Assembly: GCA_025359885.1 (NCBI GenBank)
Contig: JANYDG010000004.1
Span: 1 to 49,264, forward strand
Reading direction: 5' to 3'
DNA: 49,264 nt
Source of the DNA: Acidobacteriota bacterium
GTDB taxonomy: Bacteria; Acidobacteriota; Terriglobia; Terriglobales; Acidobacteriaceae
The first letter of the stretch is position 1. The number at the start of each line of letters is the position of its first letter. Both the position numbers and the translations under genes were made by a program. Shown here one piece after another: positions 20,561-28,516 of the stretch. The notes beneath the pieces were generated by a model, which saw only the letters and a program-made list of their open reading frames with translations, had not been told where the DNA came from and searched no databases.

Positions 20561-20583
20561 AAATATTGCAGATTGCAATATTT
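20561..20583. promoter_or_regulatory. Perfect 10-bp inverted repeat, candidate operator
   Basis: AAATATTGCA and TGCAATATTT are exact reverse complements separated by GAT. In otherwise GC-rich DNA this looks like a regulator site for the GH116 gene 230 bases away. No T-run follows in either direction, which argues against a terminator. Confidence 0.5.
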
Positions 20584-20616
20584 ACCCGCACAGAATGCGC
20601 AAAATAGCCAGAACTA

Positions 20617-20638
20617 CCCGCCCCCCTCCCCCCCCCCT
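20617..20638. repeat. Near-homopolymeric C tract
   Basis: Twenty-two bases of which all but a G and two T are C, including a run of ten C. Such tracts are prone to slippage. No gene is close enough to be switched by it. Confidence 0.6.
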
Positions 20639-20854
20639 CGAATTCGCCGTCTCTTCGCCTAATTCAATCGAACAAAGCTTCTCGATCCCAGATCGAAACA
20701 GCTACGCTCAGAGGCAAACTGCTCAAGCACTCCGACGATTACCCGCCGCGCCCGCGCATCCTGAACTTGAGACGGAAGCTGACATTTTGAGGAAGTTTTT
20801 GCGGTGAGTGTAAACGGGGACCATCGGGATTTCTTTAAGTGGTATCTAGAAATA

Positions 20855-20931
20855 TGGTAGGCACGAGGAGACTCGAACTCCCGACCTCTACCGTGTCAAG
20901 GTAGCGCTCTAACCAACTGAGTTAGGCGAGT
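20855..20931 (-). tRNA. tRNA-Val (anticodon GAC), acceptor stem poorly paired
   Basis: On the minus strand a full cloverleaf core is present. The anticodon stem CTACC/GGTAG encloses TTGACAC, the T arm is GGGAG TTCGAGT CTCCT, the D arm contains AGTTGGTTA, and the gene ends with discriminator A and encoded CCA. The 5' acceptor strand, however, reads ACTCGCC against a 3' strand CGTGCCT, leaving three of seven pairs mismatched, and the D stem has an A-C pair. The 3' strand would need AGGCACG at the 5' end. Either the 5' end has been replaced, making a pseudo-tRNA, or the sequence carries errors. Anticodon GAC reads GUC and GUU valine codons. Confidence 0.78.
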
Positions 20932-21190
20932 GTTTAAAAACGACTCCTTCAGTCTATCAGCATCGCGGCTGCGAAGCCAACTCCCGCACGGCGCTGCTCT
21001 TTCCGCGGTAAAGGCCGCGGTTGAGGCCGGGGTTGAGGCCGGGGGGGGGCGTACTGCGCGGTTCGAGTTTCAATGGCCTGATCAAGCTCCCCGGGGCGTC
21101 GATCCTGTGCTTTGCTGGCATTGATGGCATCTGCTTAGGCGCTTTGAATGGTATGGCACGCGTGTTACTGGTGGTTTAACATGCTTGGTG
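20932..21190. other. Intergenic region with GGTTGAGGCCG repeats
   Basis: About 260 bases. A short direct repeat, GGTTGAGGCCG twice in tandem, runs into nine G at roughly 21010-21047. Any promoter of the phosphatidyltransferase gene lies here but is not obvious. Confidence 0.45.
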
Positions 21191-21844
21191 ATGAGTTCGA
21201 GCCCAGACGCGTCTAGTCTGAATCTTCACACCGTCGCTCCCAAGCGGCGCATGAATCCGCTGCTCGCTGTGCCAAACCTGCTGACGCTGATGCGGATGGT
21301 GCTGCTGCCGTTTTTGGTCGTGGTGGTGGTGGAGAGGAAGTTTGGCCTGGCTTTTGGCATGTTCATCGTGGCAGCGGTCACAGATTTGATTGATGGGTTG
21401 CTGGCCCGCTGGCTTCACCAGTGGACGATGCTCGGCCAGTATCTTGACCCTATCGCGGACAAACTGCTGCTGAGTTCTCTGTTCCTGGTGTTCACCCGCA
21501 TGGGCATTCTGGATCCGAAGATCGCAGTGCTGGTCTTTGGGCGAGACCTCGGGATGCTGCTGACTGCAGCGATGCTCTACGGTCTGGTCGGGCTGCGCGA
21601 TTTTCACCCGACACTTCTGGGGAAAGCAAACAGTCTGAGCCAGGTGCTGACGATCGGGATGGTGATGCTCGACCTGATTTATCGGCAACCATGGGTGACG
21701 CAGGGTCGCGCTTTGATGCTCGACATCACCATCCTGGTGACGATCGCATCTGGTTTTCATTACGCCCTGATCGCATCAAGGCGTATCGGGGAAATCACGG
21801 ATGTGCCGCGCATTGCAGCAACGAGCTCCGCGCGCGGTGAATGA
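21191..21844 (+). CDS. CDP-alcohol phosphatidyltransferase (PgsA-like)
   Basis: This multi-pass membrane enzyme transfers a phosphatidyl group from CDP-diacylglycerol to an alcohol acceptor, most often glycerol-3-phosphate. The diagnostic motif is complete: DLIDGLLARWLH, then GQYLDPIADK, which supplies the four aspartates that hold the metal ions and CDP. Six hydrophobic segments follow NLLTLMRMVLLPFLVVVVV. The start is taken at ATG 21191 (217 residues); in-frame TTG at 21185 is possible. Acceptor specificity cannot be read from the motif, so cardiolipin or inositol enzymes remain alternatives. No operon partner is evident. Confidence 0.85.
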   Translation: MSSSPDASSLNLHTVAPKRRMNPLLAVPNLLTLMRMVLLPFLVVVVVERKFGLAFGMFIVAAVTDLIDGLLARWLHQWTMLGQYLDPIADKLLLSSLFLVFTRMGILDPKIAVLVFGRDLGMLLTAAMLYGLVGLRDFHPTLLGKANSLSQVLTIGMVMLDLIYRQPWVTQGRALMLDITILVTIASGFHYALIASRRIGEITDVPRIAATSSARGE

Positions 21845-21908
21845 CCCTTCGCGAGAGTCTGGCCGGAGCTCGGCCGAGCACTCATGAGCAGCATGCAGGC
21901 GTCAGCAA

Positions 21909-22073
21909 TCAGTTGTCGGCATCGCTATCTTCGCTAACGGACTGTGCTTCAATCTCCATGTCGCGAAATTCATCGGAATCAAAAACTTCGCCACATTCCA
22001 CGCATTCGACATACTCCGCGTCTTCGGTGCGGGAGACGATACGGACTTTTGGGTGTTTGCAGGGGCTAGCCAT
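21909..22073 (-). CDS. Small zinc-ribbon-like protein, 54 residues
   Basis: From ATG 22071-22073 the product begins MASPCKHPKVRIVSRTEDAE and continues YVECVECGEVFDSDEF, ending in an acidic tail. Cys and His in PCKHP together with the CVEC pair could bind one zinc ion. I recognise it only as a conserved-looking small protein, not by function. It lies alone between the phosphatidyltransferase and the divergent isc operon. A longer frame to 22139 adds 22 basic residues with no ribosome site. Confidence 0.6.
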   Translation of the reverse strand: MASPCKHPKVRIVSRTEDAEYVECVECGEVFDSDEFRDMEIEAQSVSEDSDADN

Positions 22074-22243
22074 TTTGGGTTTTGAGGACCGTTCTTTTCT
22101 GAGGGCCTTTCCGCCAGATTGTACCGAGCCTTTCGGCATTTCCCAAGAGGGAATTCAGAAAGTTTTGTACAAATGGTTTGGCTTGCAGAATTTGGGGCCC
22201 AGTTCGGCCAGATCAAACAACATCGGGAGAAACTTCACTTCCC

Positions 22244-22273
22244 TTGAAATAGCGACAGAATTGGTCGTATACT
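22244..22273 (+). promoter_or_regulatory. isc operon promoter with internal IscR-like dyad
   Basis: TTGAAA (22244-22249) and TATACT (22268-22273) are spaced by 18 bases, a good sigma-70-type promoter 30 bases before iscR. Overlapping both boxes is ATAGCGAC...GTCGTAT at 22249-22270, which resembles a shortened type 1 IscR site (outer ATA/TAT, inner GAC/GTC). Repression by cluster-loaded IscR would follow from the position. Confidence 0.65.
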
Positions 22274-22302
22274 AAGTTCAGACCGAAGGGGTCGCAATTC
22301 AA

Positions 22303-22767
22303 ATGCTCAGGCTGACCAAAAAAGCGGACTACGGACTGATGGCGCTTAAGTATCTTGCCGAGCATCCGGAGACGCCCTCGGTGAGCGCCAAGGATATTGC
22401 CGACACCTACGGAATTCCCGCGCAGTTGCTGGCCAAGGTGCTGCAGCGGCTGGCCAAGGTTGGGCTGCTGCGTTCTCATGCCGGTATGAATGGTGGGTAC
22501 GGTCTGACCAAGAGCGCCAGGACGATTACCGCTTTTGAAGTGATTCACGCAATTGATGGGCCGCTGTTCATTACTTCCTGCGTCAAGGGCACGAAGTCCT
22601 GCGATCTGGAGCCCAACTGCACCGTCAAGGAGCCGCTGGCGCGCGTGAATGAGAGCATCGCCGAAGTCTTGAAAAACATCACTGTATACGACCTGGTCGA
22701 TCACGAAACAGCCGTGGCGCGTGCCGGGCAACTGCGACAACTGGTATCGCTTTCGCTGCCCAATTAG
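22303..22767 (+). CDS. iscR: Rrf2-family iron-sulfur regulator IscR
   Basis: The 154-residue protein starts [20 protein letters not shown] and has the Rrf2 winged helix ([32 protein letters not shown]). The cluster-binding cysteines appear as [15 protein letters not shown], that is C-X6-C-X5-C, close to the IscR pattern C-X5-C-X5-C; the fourth ligand in IscR is a histidine. As first gene of the isc operon it should sense cluster supply and repress the operon when holo. A dyad resembling its site lies in the promoter. The gene is read from an ATG directly after a short leader that contains GACC...GGTC. Confidence 0.9.
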   Translation: MLRLTKKADYGLMALKYLAEHPETPSVSAKDIADTYGIPAQLLAKVLQRLAKVGLLRSHAGMNGGYGLTKSARTITAFEVIHAIDGPLFITSCVKGTKSCDLEPNCTVKEPLARVNESIAEVLKNITVYDLVDHETAVARAGQLRQLVSLSLPN

Positions 22768-22858
22768 GGCAACCCTTTCCTCTGCTGCACCGCCGGCGAT
22801 CCAAGCAGGTGGCGGCCGGCAGATCAAGTTCAGAGCAAGTTTTCAAGTGGAGATCATG

Positions 22859-24112
22859 ATGAGCACTGTTACCCATACCACCGAAGTACCTGCAGGTGTC
22901 ACCCTGCCGATTTATATGGACAACCACTCCACCAGCGCCATGGACCCGCGCGTGCTGGAGGCGATGATCCCGTTTTTCACCGAAAAATTCGGCAACGCTG
23001 CGAGCCGCAATCACTCCTTTGGGTGGGAAGCGGAGCAGGCCGTCGAGACGGCCCGCGAACAGATCGCCAAACTCGTCGGCGCAACAGCCAAGGAAATCAT
23101 CTTTACTTCGGGCGCTACCGAAAGCAATAACCTCGCCATCAAGGGCATTGCCGAGATGTACAAGGAGCGCGGCAACCACATCATCACCCAGGTTACCGAG
23201 CACAAAGCAGTGCTCGACACCTGTAAGCGCCTTGAAAAGCACGGCTACCGCGTCACCTATTTGCCGGTGAAGGCAGACGGCCTGATCGACATTGAAGACC
23301 TGCGCCGGGCCATGGACGACAAGACCATTCTCGTCTCTATCATGTTTGCCAACAACGAGATCGGCGTCATCCAGCCAGTTGAGGAGATCGGCAAGCTCTG
23401 CCACGAGAAGGGCGTCATCTTTCACACGGACGCGGTGCAGGCTGTAGGTAAGGTTCCGGTTGACGTCGTGGCCATGAACATTGATGTGCTTTCACTGACC
23501 GCGCACAAGATTTACGGGCCCAAGGGAGTCGGCGCTCTGTACGTTCGCCGCCGCAACCCCCGCGTGCAGATTTCAGCCCAGATTGATGGCGGCGGGCACG
23601 AGCGCGGCATGCGCTCTGGCACGCTCAATGTGCCCTCGATCGTGGGACTGGGCAAGGCCTGCGAAATTGCCCGTGTGGAGATGGCGACCGAAGCCGCCCG
23701 CCTCATTGGCCTGCGCGACCGCCTGCGCCACAAGCTTGAGTCGGCCCTGGACTACGTCGAAATCAATGGTTCGTGGGAGCATCATCTTCCGGGCAACCTC
23801 AATATGAGCTTTGTCTACGTCGAGGGCGAAAGCCTGCTGATGGGCATCAACGACGTAGCGGTTTCAAGTGGATCGGCCTGCACTTCGGCGACGCTTGAAC
23901 CCAGCTACGTTCTGAAGGCGCTCGGTCTGGGCGATGATGTGGCCCACAGCTCAATTCGCTTTGGCCTGGGCCGCTACAACACTGAGGCCGAGGTCGATTA
24001 CGTGGCTGACAAGGTCATCGGCATCGTACTCAAGCTTCGCGAGCTGTCCCCGCTTTACGAAATGGTCAAGGAAGGCATTGACCTGAGCAAGATTGAATGG
24101 GCCGCGCACTAA
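22859..24112 (+). CDS. iscS: Cysteine desulfurase IscS
   Basis: IscS takes sulfur from cysteine through a persulfide and passes it to IscU and other acceptors, using PLP. The class V aminotransferase fold is clear: [14 protein letters not shown] at the start, [14 protein letters not shown], the PLP-lysine segment [12 protein letters not shown], the [14 protein letters not shown] loop, and the mobile active-site cysteine in [17 protein letters not shown]. Its length is 417 residues. The start is the ATG at 22859 rather than the adjacent 22856 because GGAG lies six bases upstream. It is the second gene of the operon, about 90 bases after iscR. Confidence 0.96.
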   Translation: MSTVTHTTEVPAGVTLPIYMDNHSTSAMDPRVLEAMIPFFTEKFGNAASRNHSFGWEAEQAVETAREQIAKLVGATAKEIIFTSGATESNNLAIKGIAEMYKERGNHIITQVTEHKAVLDTCKRLEKHGYRVTYLPVKADGLIDIEDLRRAMDDKTILVSIMFANNEIGVIQPVEEIGKLCHEKGVIFHTDAVQAVGKVPVDVVAMNIDVLSLTAHKIYGPKGVGALYVRRRNPRVQISAQIDGGGHERGMRSGTLNVPSIVGLGKACEIARVEMATEAARLIGLRDRLRHKLESALDYVEINGSWEHHLPGNLNMSFVYVEGESLLMGINDVAVSSGSACTSATLEPSYVLKALGLGDDVAHSSIRFGLGRYNTEAEVDYVADKVIGIVLKLRELSPLYEMVKEGIDLSKIEWAAH

Positions 24113-24181
24113 AATGCGCCTCGCCCGCATCGGAATATCAGGAATTGAATCAAAGGAATACCGACCTGAGGAGGTCTCCCT

Positions 24182-24601
24182 ATGGCATATAGCGACAAGG
24201 TAATCGATCACTACAACAATCCCCGCAACGTTGGCCAGATGGACAAGAGCTCGGACGAGGTCGGCACTGGCCTGGTCGGCGCTCCTGAATGCGGCGACGT
24301 CATGCGTCTCCAGATTCGCGTCAACCCTGAAACACAGGTCATCGAGGAAGCCAAGTTCAAGACCTTTGGCTGCGGCTCGGCCATCGCCAGCTCTTCGCTG
24401 GCCACCGAGTGGGTCAAGGGCAAGACGGTGGCTGAAGCGCTCGAAATCAAGAATACCGACATTGTGAAGGAACTGGCTCTTCCCCCAGTCAAGATTCACT
24501 GCTCGGTGCTTGCCGAGGACGCCATTCGCGCCGCCATCGGCGACTGGAAGAAGAAGAACAACGTGGCTGAGACCGCTGAAGTTGCCGTCGCCGCTCACTA
24601 G
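24182..24601 (+). CDS. iscU: Iron-sulfur cluster scaffold IscU
   Basis: IscU is the platform on which IscS sulfur and iron become a [2Fe-2S] cluster. The 139-residue protein has the three scaffold cysteines in GAPECGDVM, KTFGCGSAIASSS and KIHCSVLAED, and the Asp after the first cysteine. The LPPVK motif, the recognition site for HscA, is present directly before the third cysteine, which ties this protein to the hscBA genes downstream. GAGGAGG lies before the ATG at 24182. A short alanine-rich tail follows the usual end. Confidence 0.97.
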   Translation: MAYSDKVIDHYNNPRNVGQMDKSSDEVGTGLVGAPECGDVMRLQIRVNPETQVIEEAKFKTFGCGSAIASSSLATEWVKGKTVAEALEIKNTDIVKELALPPVKIHCSVLAEDAIRAAIGDWKKKNNVAETAEVAVAAH

Positions 24602-24610
24602 AGCCATCCA

Positions 24611-24655
24611 CCTGGGTGCCCCATCCTTGACAGGTTTGTGGTCAAGGATGGGACT
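24611..24655. repeat. Strong hairpin between iscU and iscA
   Basis: CCCATCCTTGAC (24620-24631) and GTCAAGGATGGG (24641-24652) pair without mismatch around a nine-base loop, preceded by GGGTGCC. It has no following T-run, so it could be a processing or attenuation point that separates iscRSU from the rest, or one copy of the interspersed palindromes. Confidence 0.7.
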
Positions 24656-24688
24656 TCAGATGCTTCAAACTGACGGGAAATAAAACGT

Positions 24689-25108
24689 ATGCAGGATTTC
24701 GTCACAATTCAAACTTCCGCGCCGGCGAATGCACCGGTTGCCATCGCGGCACCGCCCTTGGCGGCGAAGCCTCCGGCGACCGGCATCGTCGTCACCCCGC
24801 GTGCGCTCGACAAGATTCGCTCCGGCATGGTCAAGGAGGGCGTTTCTCCGGAAGAGGGTGGCCTGCGCCTTGGCATCCTGGGCGGCGGCTGTTCGGGCCT
24901 CTCCTACAGCATCCGTTTTGACACGCGGCCCCGTGAGCGCGACCGCGTCTACGAGTTCGACGGCGTCCGCATTTTTATCGATCCCAAGAGCTTCATCTAC
25001 ATTCACGGGATGACCCTGGATTATGAACAGACGCTCATGCATCAGGGCTTCAAGTTCATCAACCCCAACTCGTCCCGCTCCTGTGGCTGCGGCTCGTCGT
25101 TCTCCTAA
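24689..25108 (+). CDS. iscA: A-type iron-sulfur carrier IscA
   Basis: IscA-type proteins carry iron or [4Fe-4S] clusters to target enzymes. The conserved domain starts at about residue 32 (GIVVTPRALDKIRSGMVKEG) and has the three ligands in GGGCSGLSY and SCGCGSSFS at the C-terminus, with FDGVRIFIDPKS between. The first 30 residues are an alanine and proline-rich extension not usual in E. coli IscA. The ATG at 24689 lies 37 bases past the iscU-iscA hairpin. The order iscU-iscA-hscB-hscA matches the proteobacterial operon. Confidence 0.92.
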   Translation: MQDFVTIQTSAPANAPVAIAAPPLAAKPPATGIVVTPRALDKIRSGMVKEGVSPEEGGLRLGILGGGCSGLSYSIRFDTRPRERDRVYEFDGVRIFIDPKSFIYIHGMTLDYEQTLMHQGFKFINPNSSRSCGCGSSFS

Positions 25109-25125
25109 CAAGAATCGCTCTCACG

Positions 25126-25854
25126 ATGACATCAGTGGTCACAACTTCCGCTCCAGCAGCCTGTTGGGCGTGCCGCGCCGCGCTTGGCGGCTCGCCGCTG
25201 CTGTGTGCTGCGTGCGGCAAGGTGCAGCCGGCGGCTGGGATCGACTACTTTCAGGTTTTCGGCAGTGTTGTGGGTTTCGAGCGCAGGCTGACCATCGATA
25301 CTGCGGCTCTGGAGCGCGAATTCCACCGCCTCAGCCGCCGCCTCCATCCCGACCGGTTTGCACGCGCGACGGCGCAGGAACAAGAGTGGAGCCTGGCCGC
25401 GACTGCCCTGCTCAACGATGCATACCGCACTTTGCGTGAACTGGTGCAGCGCACCGAATACCTGTTGAAGCTGGAGGGCTTTGAGATTGGCGAAGAGTTT
25501 GCGGGGAAGAACAAGACGGCCAAACGCCAGCCTCCCGCCGATCTGCTCGAAGAGGTTTTTGAACTCAACATGCAGCTCGAGGAGATGCGCATGAACAGGA
25601 AAATGGGCGAAAGCGACCCGGCGCTCCACTCTGAATTGACCGCCGTGAGCCTGCGCTTTGAGTCTGAACTGGCGAAACTCGACAACAACCTGGTCGAAAA
25701 AGGCGCCGCCTGGGACGCAGGTGCGGCCGCCGGTGACTCCGCAGGTCGCGCAACTGCAGCCAAGGACATGGCCGCCCAACTCGATCGCCGCCGGTACCTG
25801 CGCAACCTGGTCCGCGACGTCAACGAAGCACTCTCAACCGACAAGGAATCCTGA
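25126..25854 (+). CDS. hscB: J-domain co-chaperone HscB with N-terminal zinc finger
   Basis: HscB brings IscU to HscA and stimulates its ATPase. The J domain (about 38-110) has IDYFQVFG and the HPD motif in RRLHPDRFARA, and the C-terminal three-helix IscU-binding domain contains EEVFELNMQLEEMRMN. Ahead of the J domain are two CxxC pairs, CWAC at 13-16 and CAAC at 27-30. This arrangement is absent from E. coli HscB but present in human HSC20, where it binds metal. At 242 residues it is longer than the 171 of E. coli. It also contains a charged insert around AGKNKTAKRQ. Confidence 0.93.
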   Translation: MTSVVTTSAPAACWACRAALGGSPLLCAACGKVQPAAGIDYFQVFGSVVGFERRLTIDTAALEREFHRLSRRLHPDRFARATAQEQEWSLAATALLNDAYRTLRELVQRTEYLLKLEGFEIGEEFAGKNKTAKRQPPADLLEEVFELNMQLEEMRMNRKMGESDPALHSELTAVSLRFESELAKLDNNLVEKGAAWDAGAAAGDSAGRATAAKDMAAQLDRRRYLRNLVRDVNEALSTDKES

Positions 25855-25857
25855 GCA

Positions 25858-27828
25858 ATGCCTGAAGACCGCGCCACAGAACGAGTGATCGGAATCGACC
25901 TCGGAACGACAAATTCGCTCGTTGCCTACATGGAAGGCGACAAGCCGGTGGTCATTCCCGGCGTGGACGGCTCCAACCTCGTCCCCTCCATTGTCGCGCT
26001 CGACGTTACGCCTGCTGACGCAGCCGCCTCAAGCCGCACCGTCACGGTCGGCAACTCTGCCCGCCGCGCCCTGATCGAAACCCCTGAGCGCGCCGTCTAC
26101 TCCGTCAAGCGCCTCATGGGCCGGGGTCTTGAAGACGTGCAGGACGAGCTCAAGCTCTTCCCGTTTCACCTTGCTGACGACATCCAGCCCGGCGAAGTGC
26201 TGAGGATTCGCCTGGGCGAAATGCAGTTCACGCCATCGGAGATTTCCGCCTACATCCTGCGCCAGCTCAAGCGCAATGCGGAGCGCTACTTTGGGGCGGC
26301 AGTCACCAAGGCGGTGATCACGGTCCCTGCCTACTTCAACGATGCTCAGCGCCAGGCGACCCGCGACGCCGGGCGCATGGCTGGACTGGAAGTCCTCCGC
26401 CTGGTCAATGAGCCGACCGCTGCCGCTCTGGCCTATGGACTGGACCGTGCCAAAGCAGGGCTGATCGCGGTTTACGACTTTGGCGGCGGAACCTTTGATG
26501 TCTCCATTCTCAAGCTCAACGACGGTATTTTTGAGGTGATTGCCACCAACGGAGACACGCATCTGGGCGGCGACGATATCGATAACCTGCTGCTTGCCGT
26601 TGCCCTCGACGAAATTCGAAACGAGCACGGAGTCGATCTGCGCCAACAGCCGGATGCTATTCAGGCTCTGCGCAAAGCCGTCATCGAAGCCAAGATTGCG
26701 CTCTCCACTGAACCGAGCGCGAAGCTCGACATCGAGCTGCCGGACGGCGACCGTTATCAGCGCGAGATTCCCCGCGAGGTTTTTGAGCAGCTCATTGCGC
26801 CCGTGTTGGCACGAACGGCTGGGCCATGCAAACAGGCGATGGCCGATGCTGGCGTGAAGCCAGAACAAATCGAAGAGCTCGTCTTGGTCGGCGGCTCCAC
26901 GCGCATTCCTGCTGTCCGCGTCCTCGTGGATCAGGTATTTGAACTCTCCGCCCGCGGCAAGCAGCCTCACACCGAGCTCAATCCTGATGAAGTGGTCGCT
27001 CTCGGGGCGGCAGTTCAGGCCAGCATTCTCGCCGGCAACTCCACCACCACGGACGAGTTGCTGCTGCTCGACGTGACGCCGCTTTCTCTTGGGATTGAGG
27101 CGCTTGGAGGCGTCGTCGCGCGCATTATCCAGCGCAACTCGACCATCCCGGCCTCGGCCACGGAGCACTTCACGACCGGCGTCGACGGCCAGACCAATGT
27201 CGCTATCCACGTCCTCCAGGGGGAGCGCGAGCTTGCTGCAGACTGCCGATCGCTGGCCCGCTTTGACCTGAAGGGCATTCCACCCATGCAGGCCGGCCTG
27301 CCGCGCATCGAAGTCAAATTTCTCATCGACGCCAATGGCATCCTGCAGGTCTCGGCTCGCGAACAGCGCAGCGGCATCCAGGCCCAGATTGAAGTGAAAC
27401 CGACCTACGGCCTCACCGACGAGCAGGTCGAAACCATGATTCTCGACTCCTTTGACCACGCTGAGACTGACTTTGAGGCGCGCCAGCTCATCGAGGCCCG
27501 CCAGGAAGCCGAAACCATCCTCATTGCGGTGAACAAGGCCCCGGCCCACTCTGCCTGGCAGCTTATTTCAGAAACTGAAAAGATCGCCATCCACATCGCC
27601 CGTCTGCACCTTGAAAAGGTGAGGTGCGAAACCGATCTGAAGGCCATCCGCGACGCCGTCACTTCGCTCGACCACGCCACCCGCAACTTTGCAGAAAAGA
27701 TGATGGATGCAGCTGTTTCAGGTGCCATGCGCGGCAAGACCATGCAATCGGCCAGCGATGACATGGCTGCCGCCAACCCTGCTGAAATCCACGCACCCCA
27801 CGCCTTTGCCCAGGCAGAATTTGAGTAA
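25858..27828 (+). CDS. hscA: Hsp70-type iron-sulfur chaperone HscA
   Basis: HscA drives cluster release from IscU using ATP. The 656-residue protein has the Hsp70 nucleotide-binding signatures [36 protein letters not shown] and [17 protein letters not shown], then a substrate-binding domain beginning [18 protein letters not shown]. Compared with DnaK the interdomain and lid regions are shorter, as in HscA. Its ATG lies four bases after the hscB stop with AAGGA within hscB, so the pair is coupled. The partner motif LPPVK in IscU supports the specific assignment over DnaK. Confidence 0.94.
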   Translation: MPEDRATERVIGIDLGTTNSLVAYMEGDKPVVIPGVDGSNLVPSIVALDVTPADAAASSRTVTVGNSARRALIETPERAVYSVKRLMGRGLEDVQDELKLFPFHLADDIQPGEVLRIRLGEMQFTPSEISAYILRQLKRNAERYFGAAVTKAVITVPAYFNDAQRQATRDAGRMAGLEVLRLVNEPTAAALAYGLDRAKAGLIAVYDFGGGTFDVSILKLNDGIFEVIATNGDTHLGGDDIDNLLLAVALDEIRNEHGVDLRQQPDAIQALRKAVIEAKIALSTEPSAKLDIELPDGDRYQREIPREVFEQLIAPVLARTAGPCKQAMADAGVKPEQIEELVLVGGSTRIPAVRVLVDQVFELSARGKQPHTELNPDEVVALGAAVQASILAGNSTTTDELLLLDVTPLSLGIEALGGVVARIIQRNSTIPASATEHFTTGVDGQTNVAIHVLQGERELAADCRSLARFDLKGIPPMQAGLPRIEVKFLIDANGILQVSAREQRSGIQAQIEVKPTYGLTDEQVETMILDSFDHAETDFEARQLIEARQEAETILIAVNKAPAHSAWQLISETEKIAIHIARLHLEKVRCETDLKAIRDAVTSLDHATRNFAEKMMDAAVSGAMRGKTMQSASDDMAAANPAEIHAPHAFAQAEFE

Positions 27829-27860
27829 AGCTACCAGCCGCCAGCTGCCAGCTTTCAGCT
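27829..27860. repeat. AGCTGCCAGC-type micro-tandem array
   Basis: Directly after the hscA stop the sequence repeats variants of AGCTNCCAGC (AGCTACCAGC, CGCCAGCTGCCAGC, TTTCAGCT). It is a short, imperfect tandem in a spacer with no other content. Confidence 0.5.
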
Positions 27861-27891
27861 AGAGACTAAACGCCAGGAAACGAGAGCCGCC

Positions 27892-28302
27892 ATGATCAAT
27901 ACGCAGAACATCCCCGCCGACAAGCTCGTCCGAATCACCTTCCAGCCGGAAGGCAAGTCCGTTGAATTCGAGTACGGCACCATGCCCTACGATCACCACG
28001 GCAAGCCGATGAGCTTCCTCGACGTGGCTGAGAATTTCGACATCTTCCTCGACCACGCCTGTGGCGGCGCCTGCGCCTGCACCACCTGCCACCTGTGGAT
28101 CAAAGAAGGCGAAGCCGGCATCAGCGAGGCCGATGACGACGAAATCGATCGCCTCGACATGGCTGCAGATCAGCAGCTCAATAGCCGCCTCGGCTGCCAG
28201 GCTATCGTCACCCGCCCCGGCTCCTACGTGGTCGAGATTCCCAAGTGGAACCGGAACTATGTCTCTGAAGGCAAGCCGCTTACGCTCGCCGAAGGCAAGT
28301 AG
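27892..28302 (+). CDS. fdx: ISC-type [2Fe-2S] ferredoxin
   Basis: This 136-residue ferredoxin supplies electrons for cluster assembly. The adrenodoxin-type ligand pattern is seen in DHACGGACACTTCHLW (C-X5-C-X2-C, with an additional Cys at the same place as in E. coli Fdx) and the fourth ligand in SRLGCQAIV. FLDVAENFDIFLDHAC precedes it. Relative to E. coli Fdx (111 residues) it has a longer N-terminus, with a FEYGTMPYDHHGKPMS loop. It is seventh in the isc operon. Confidence 0.94.
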   Translation: MINTQNIPADKLVRITFQPEGKSVEFEYGTMPYDHHGKPMSFLDVAENFDIFLDHACGGACACTTCHLWIKEGEAGISEADDDEIDRLDMAADQQLNSRLGCQAIVTRPGSYVVEIPKWNRNYVSEGKPLTLAEGK

Positions 28303-28342
28303 GCCGAAGCGGACATTGGATTTGGAATCCAAGCCACAGTTC

Positions 28343-28458
28343 TAGAGCATTTTCAGGAATACTGTAAAGTGTCCGGCTTTCGCGAGGATGGATTTTTCTT
28401 GATGAAAAATCCAGTCAACGGCGCGGCCTCCCTTGATACCATTCCTGAAAATGCTTTA
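28343..28458. mobile_element. MITE-like element flanked by TA, between fdx and iscX
   Basis: Terminal repeats AGCATTTTCAGGAAT (28346-28360) and ATTCCTGAAAATGCT (28441-28455) match perfectly, and a sixteenth position (G against A) extends them. Each end abuts a TA dinucleotide (28343-28344, 28457-28458), the target of IS630/Tc1-type transposases. A second perfect stem, GGATTTTTC with GAAAAATCC (28390-28412), lies inside. There is no coding capacity. Confidence 0.7.
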
Positions 28459-28462
28459 GTGC

Positions 28463-28499
28463 CTCGTCCCTATTCCCTCGTCCCTATTCCCTCGTCCCT
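28463..28499. repeat. 14-base tandem repeat before iscX
   Basis: CTCGTCCCTATTCC is repeated nearly three times between the MITE-like element and the iscX ribosome site. It is pyrimidine-rich and may affect iscX expression, but no role is visible. Confidence 0.75.
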
Positions 28500-28516
28500 G
28501 CTTTTAGGAGAACCCC

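Larger units (their letters stand above)
20333..20854. other. Gene-free region with structured DNA
   Basis: About 520 bases between the GH116 gene and the tRNA. It holds a palindromic element (20388-20427), a perfect AT-rich dyad (20561-20583) and a C-rich run (20617-20638). Short open frames here have no recognisable content. Confidence 0.6.

Noticed and set aside
26029..27549. 506-codon open frame opposite hscA
   Set aside because: It is fully antisense to an essential-type chaperone gene and has no recognisable motif.
28463..28499. Short regular repeats considered as a CRISPR array
   Set aside because: The units are 14 bases, directly tandem with no unique spacers and no cas genes near, so it is a simple tandem repeat.
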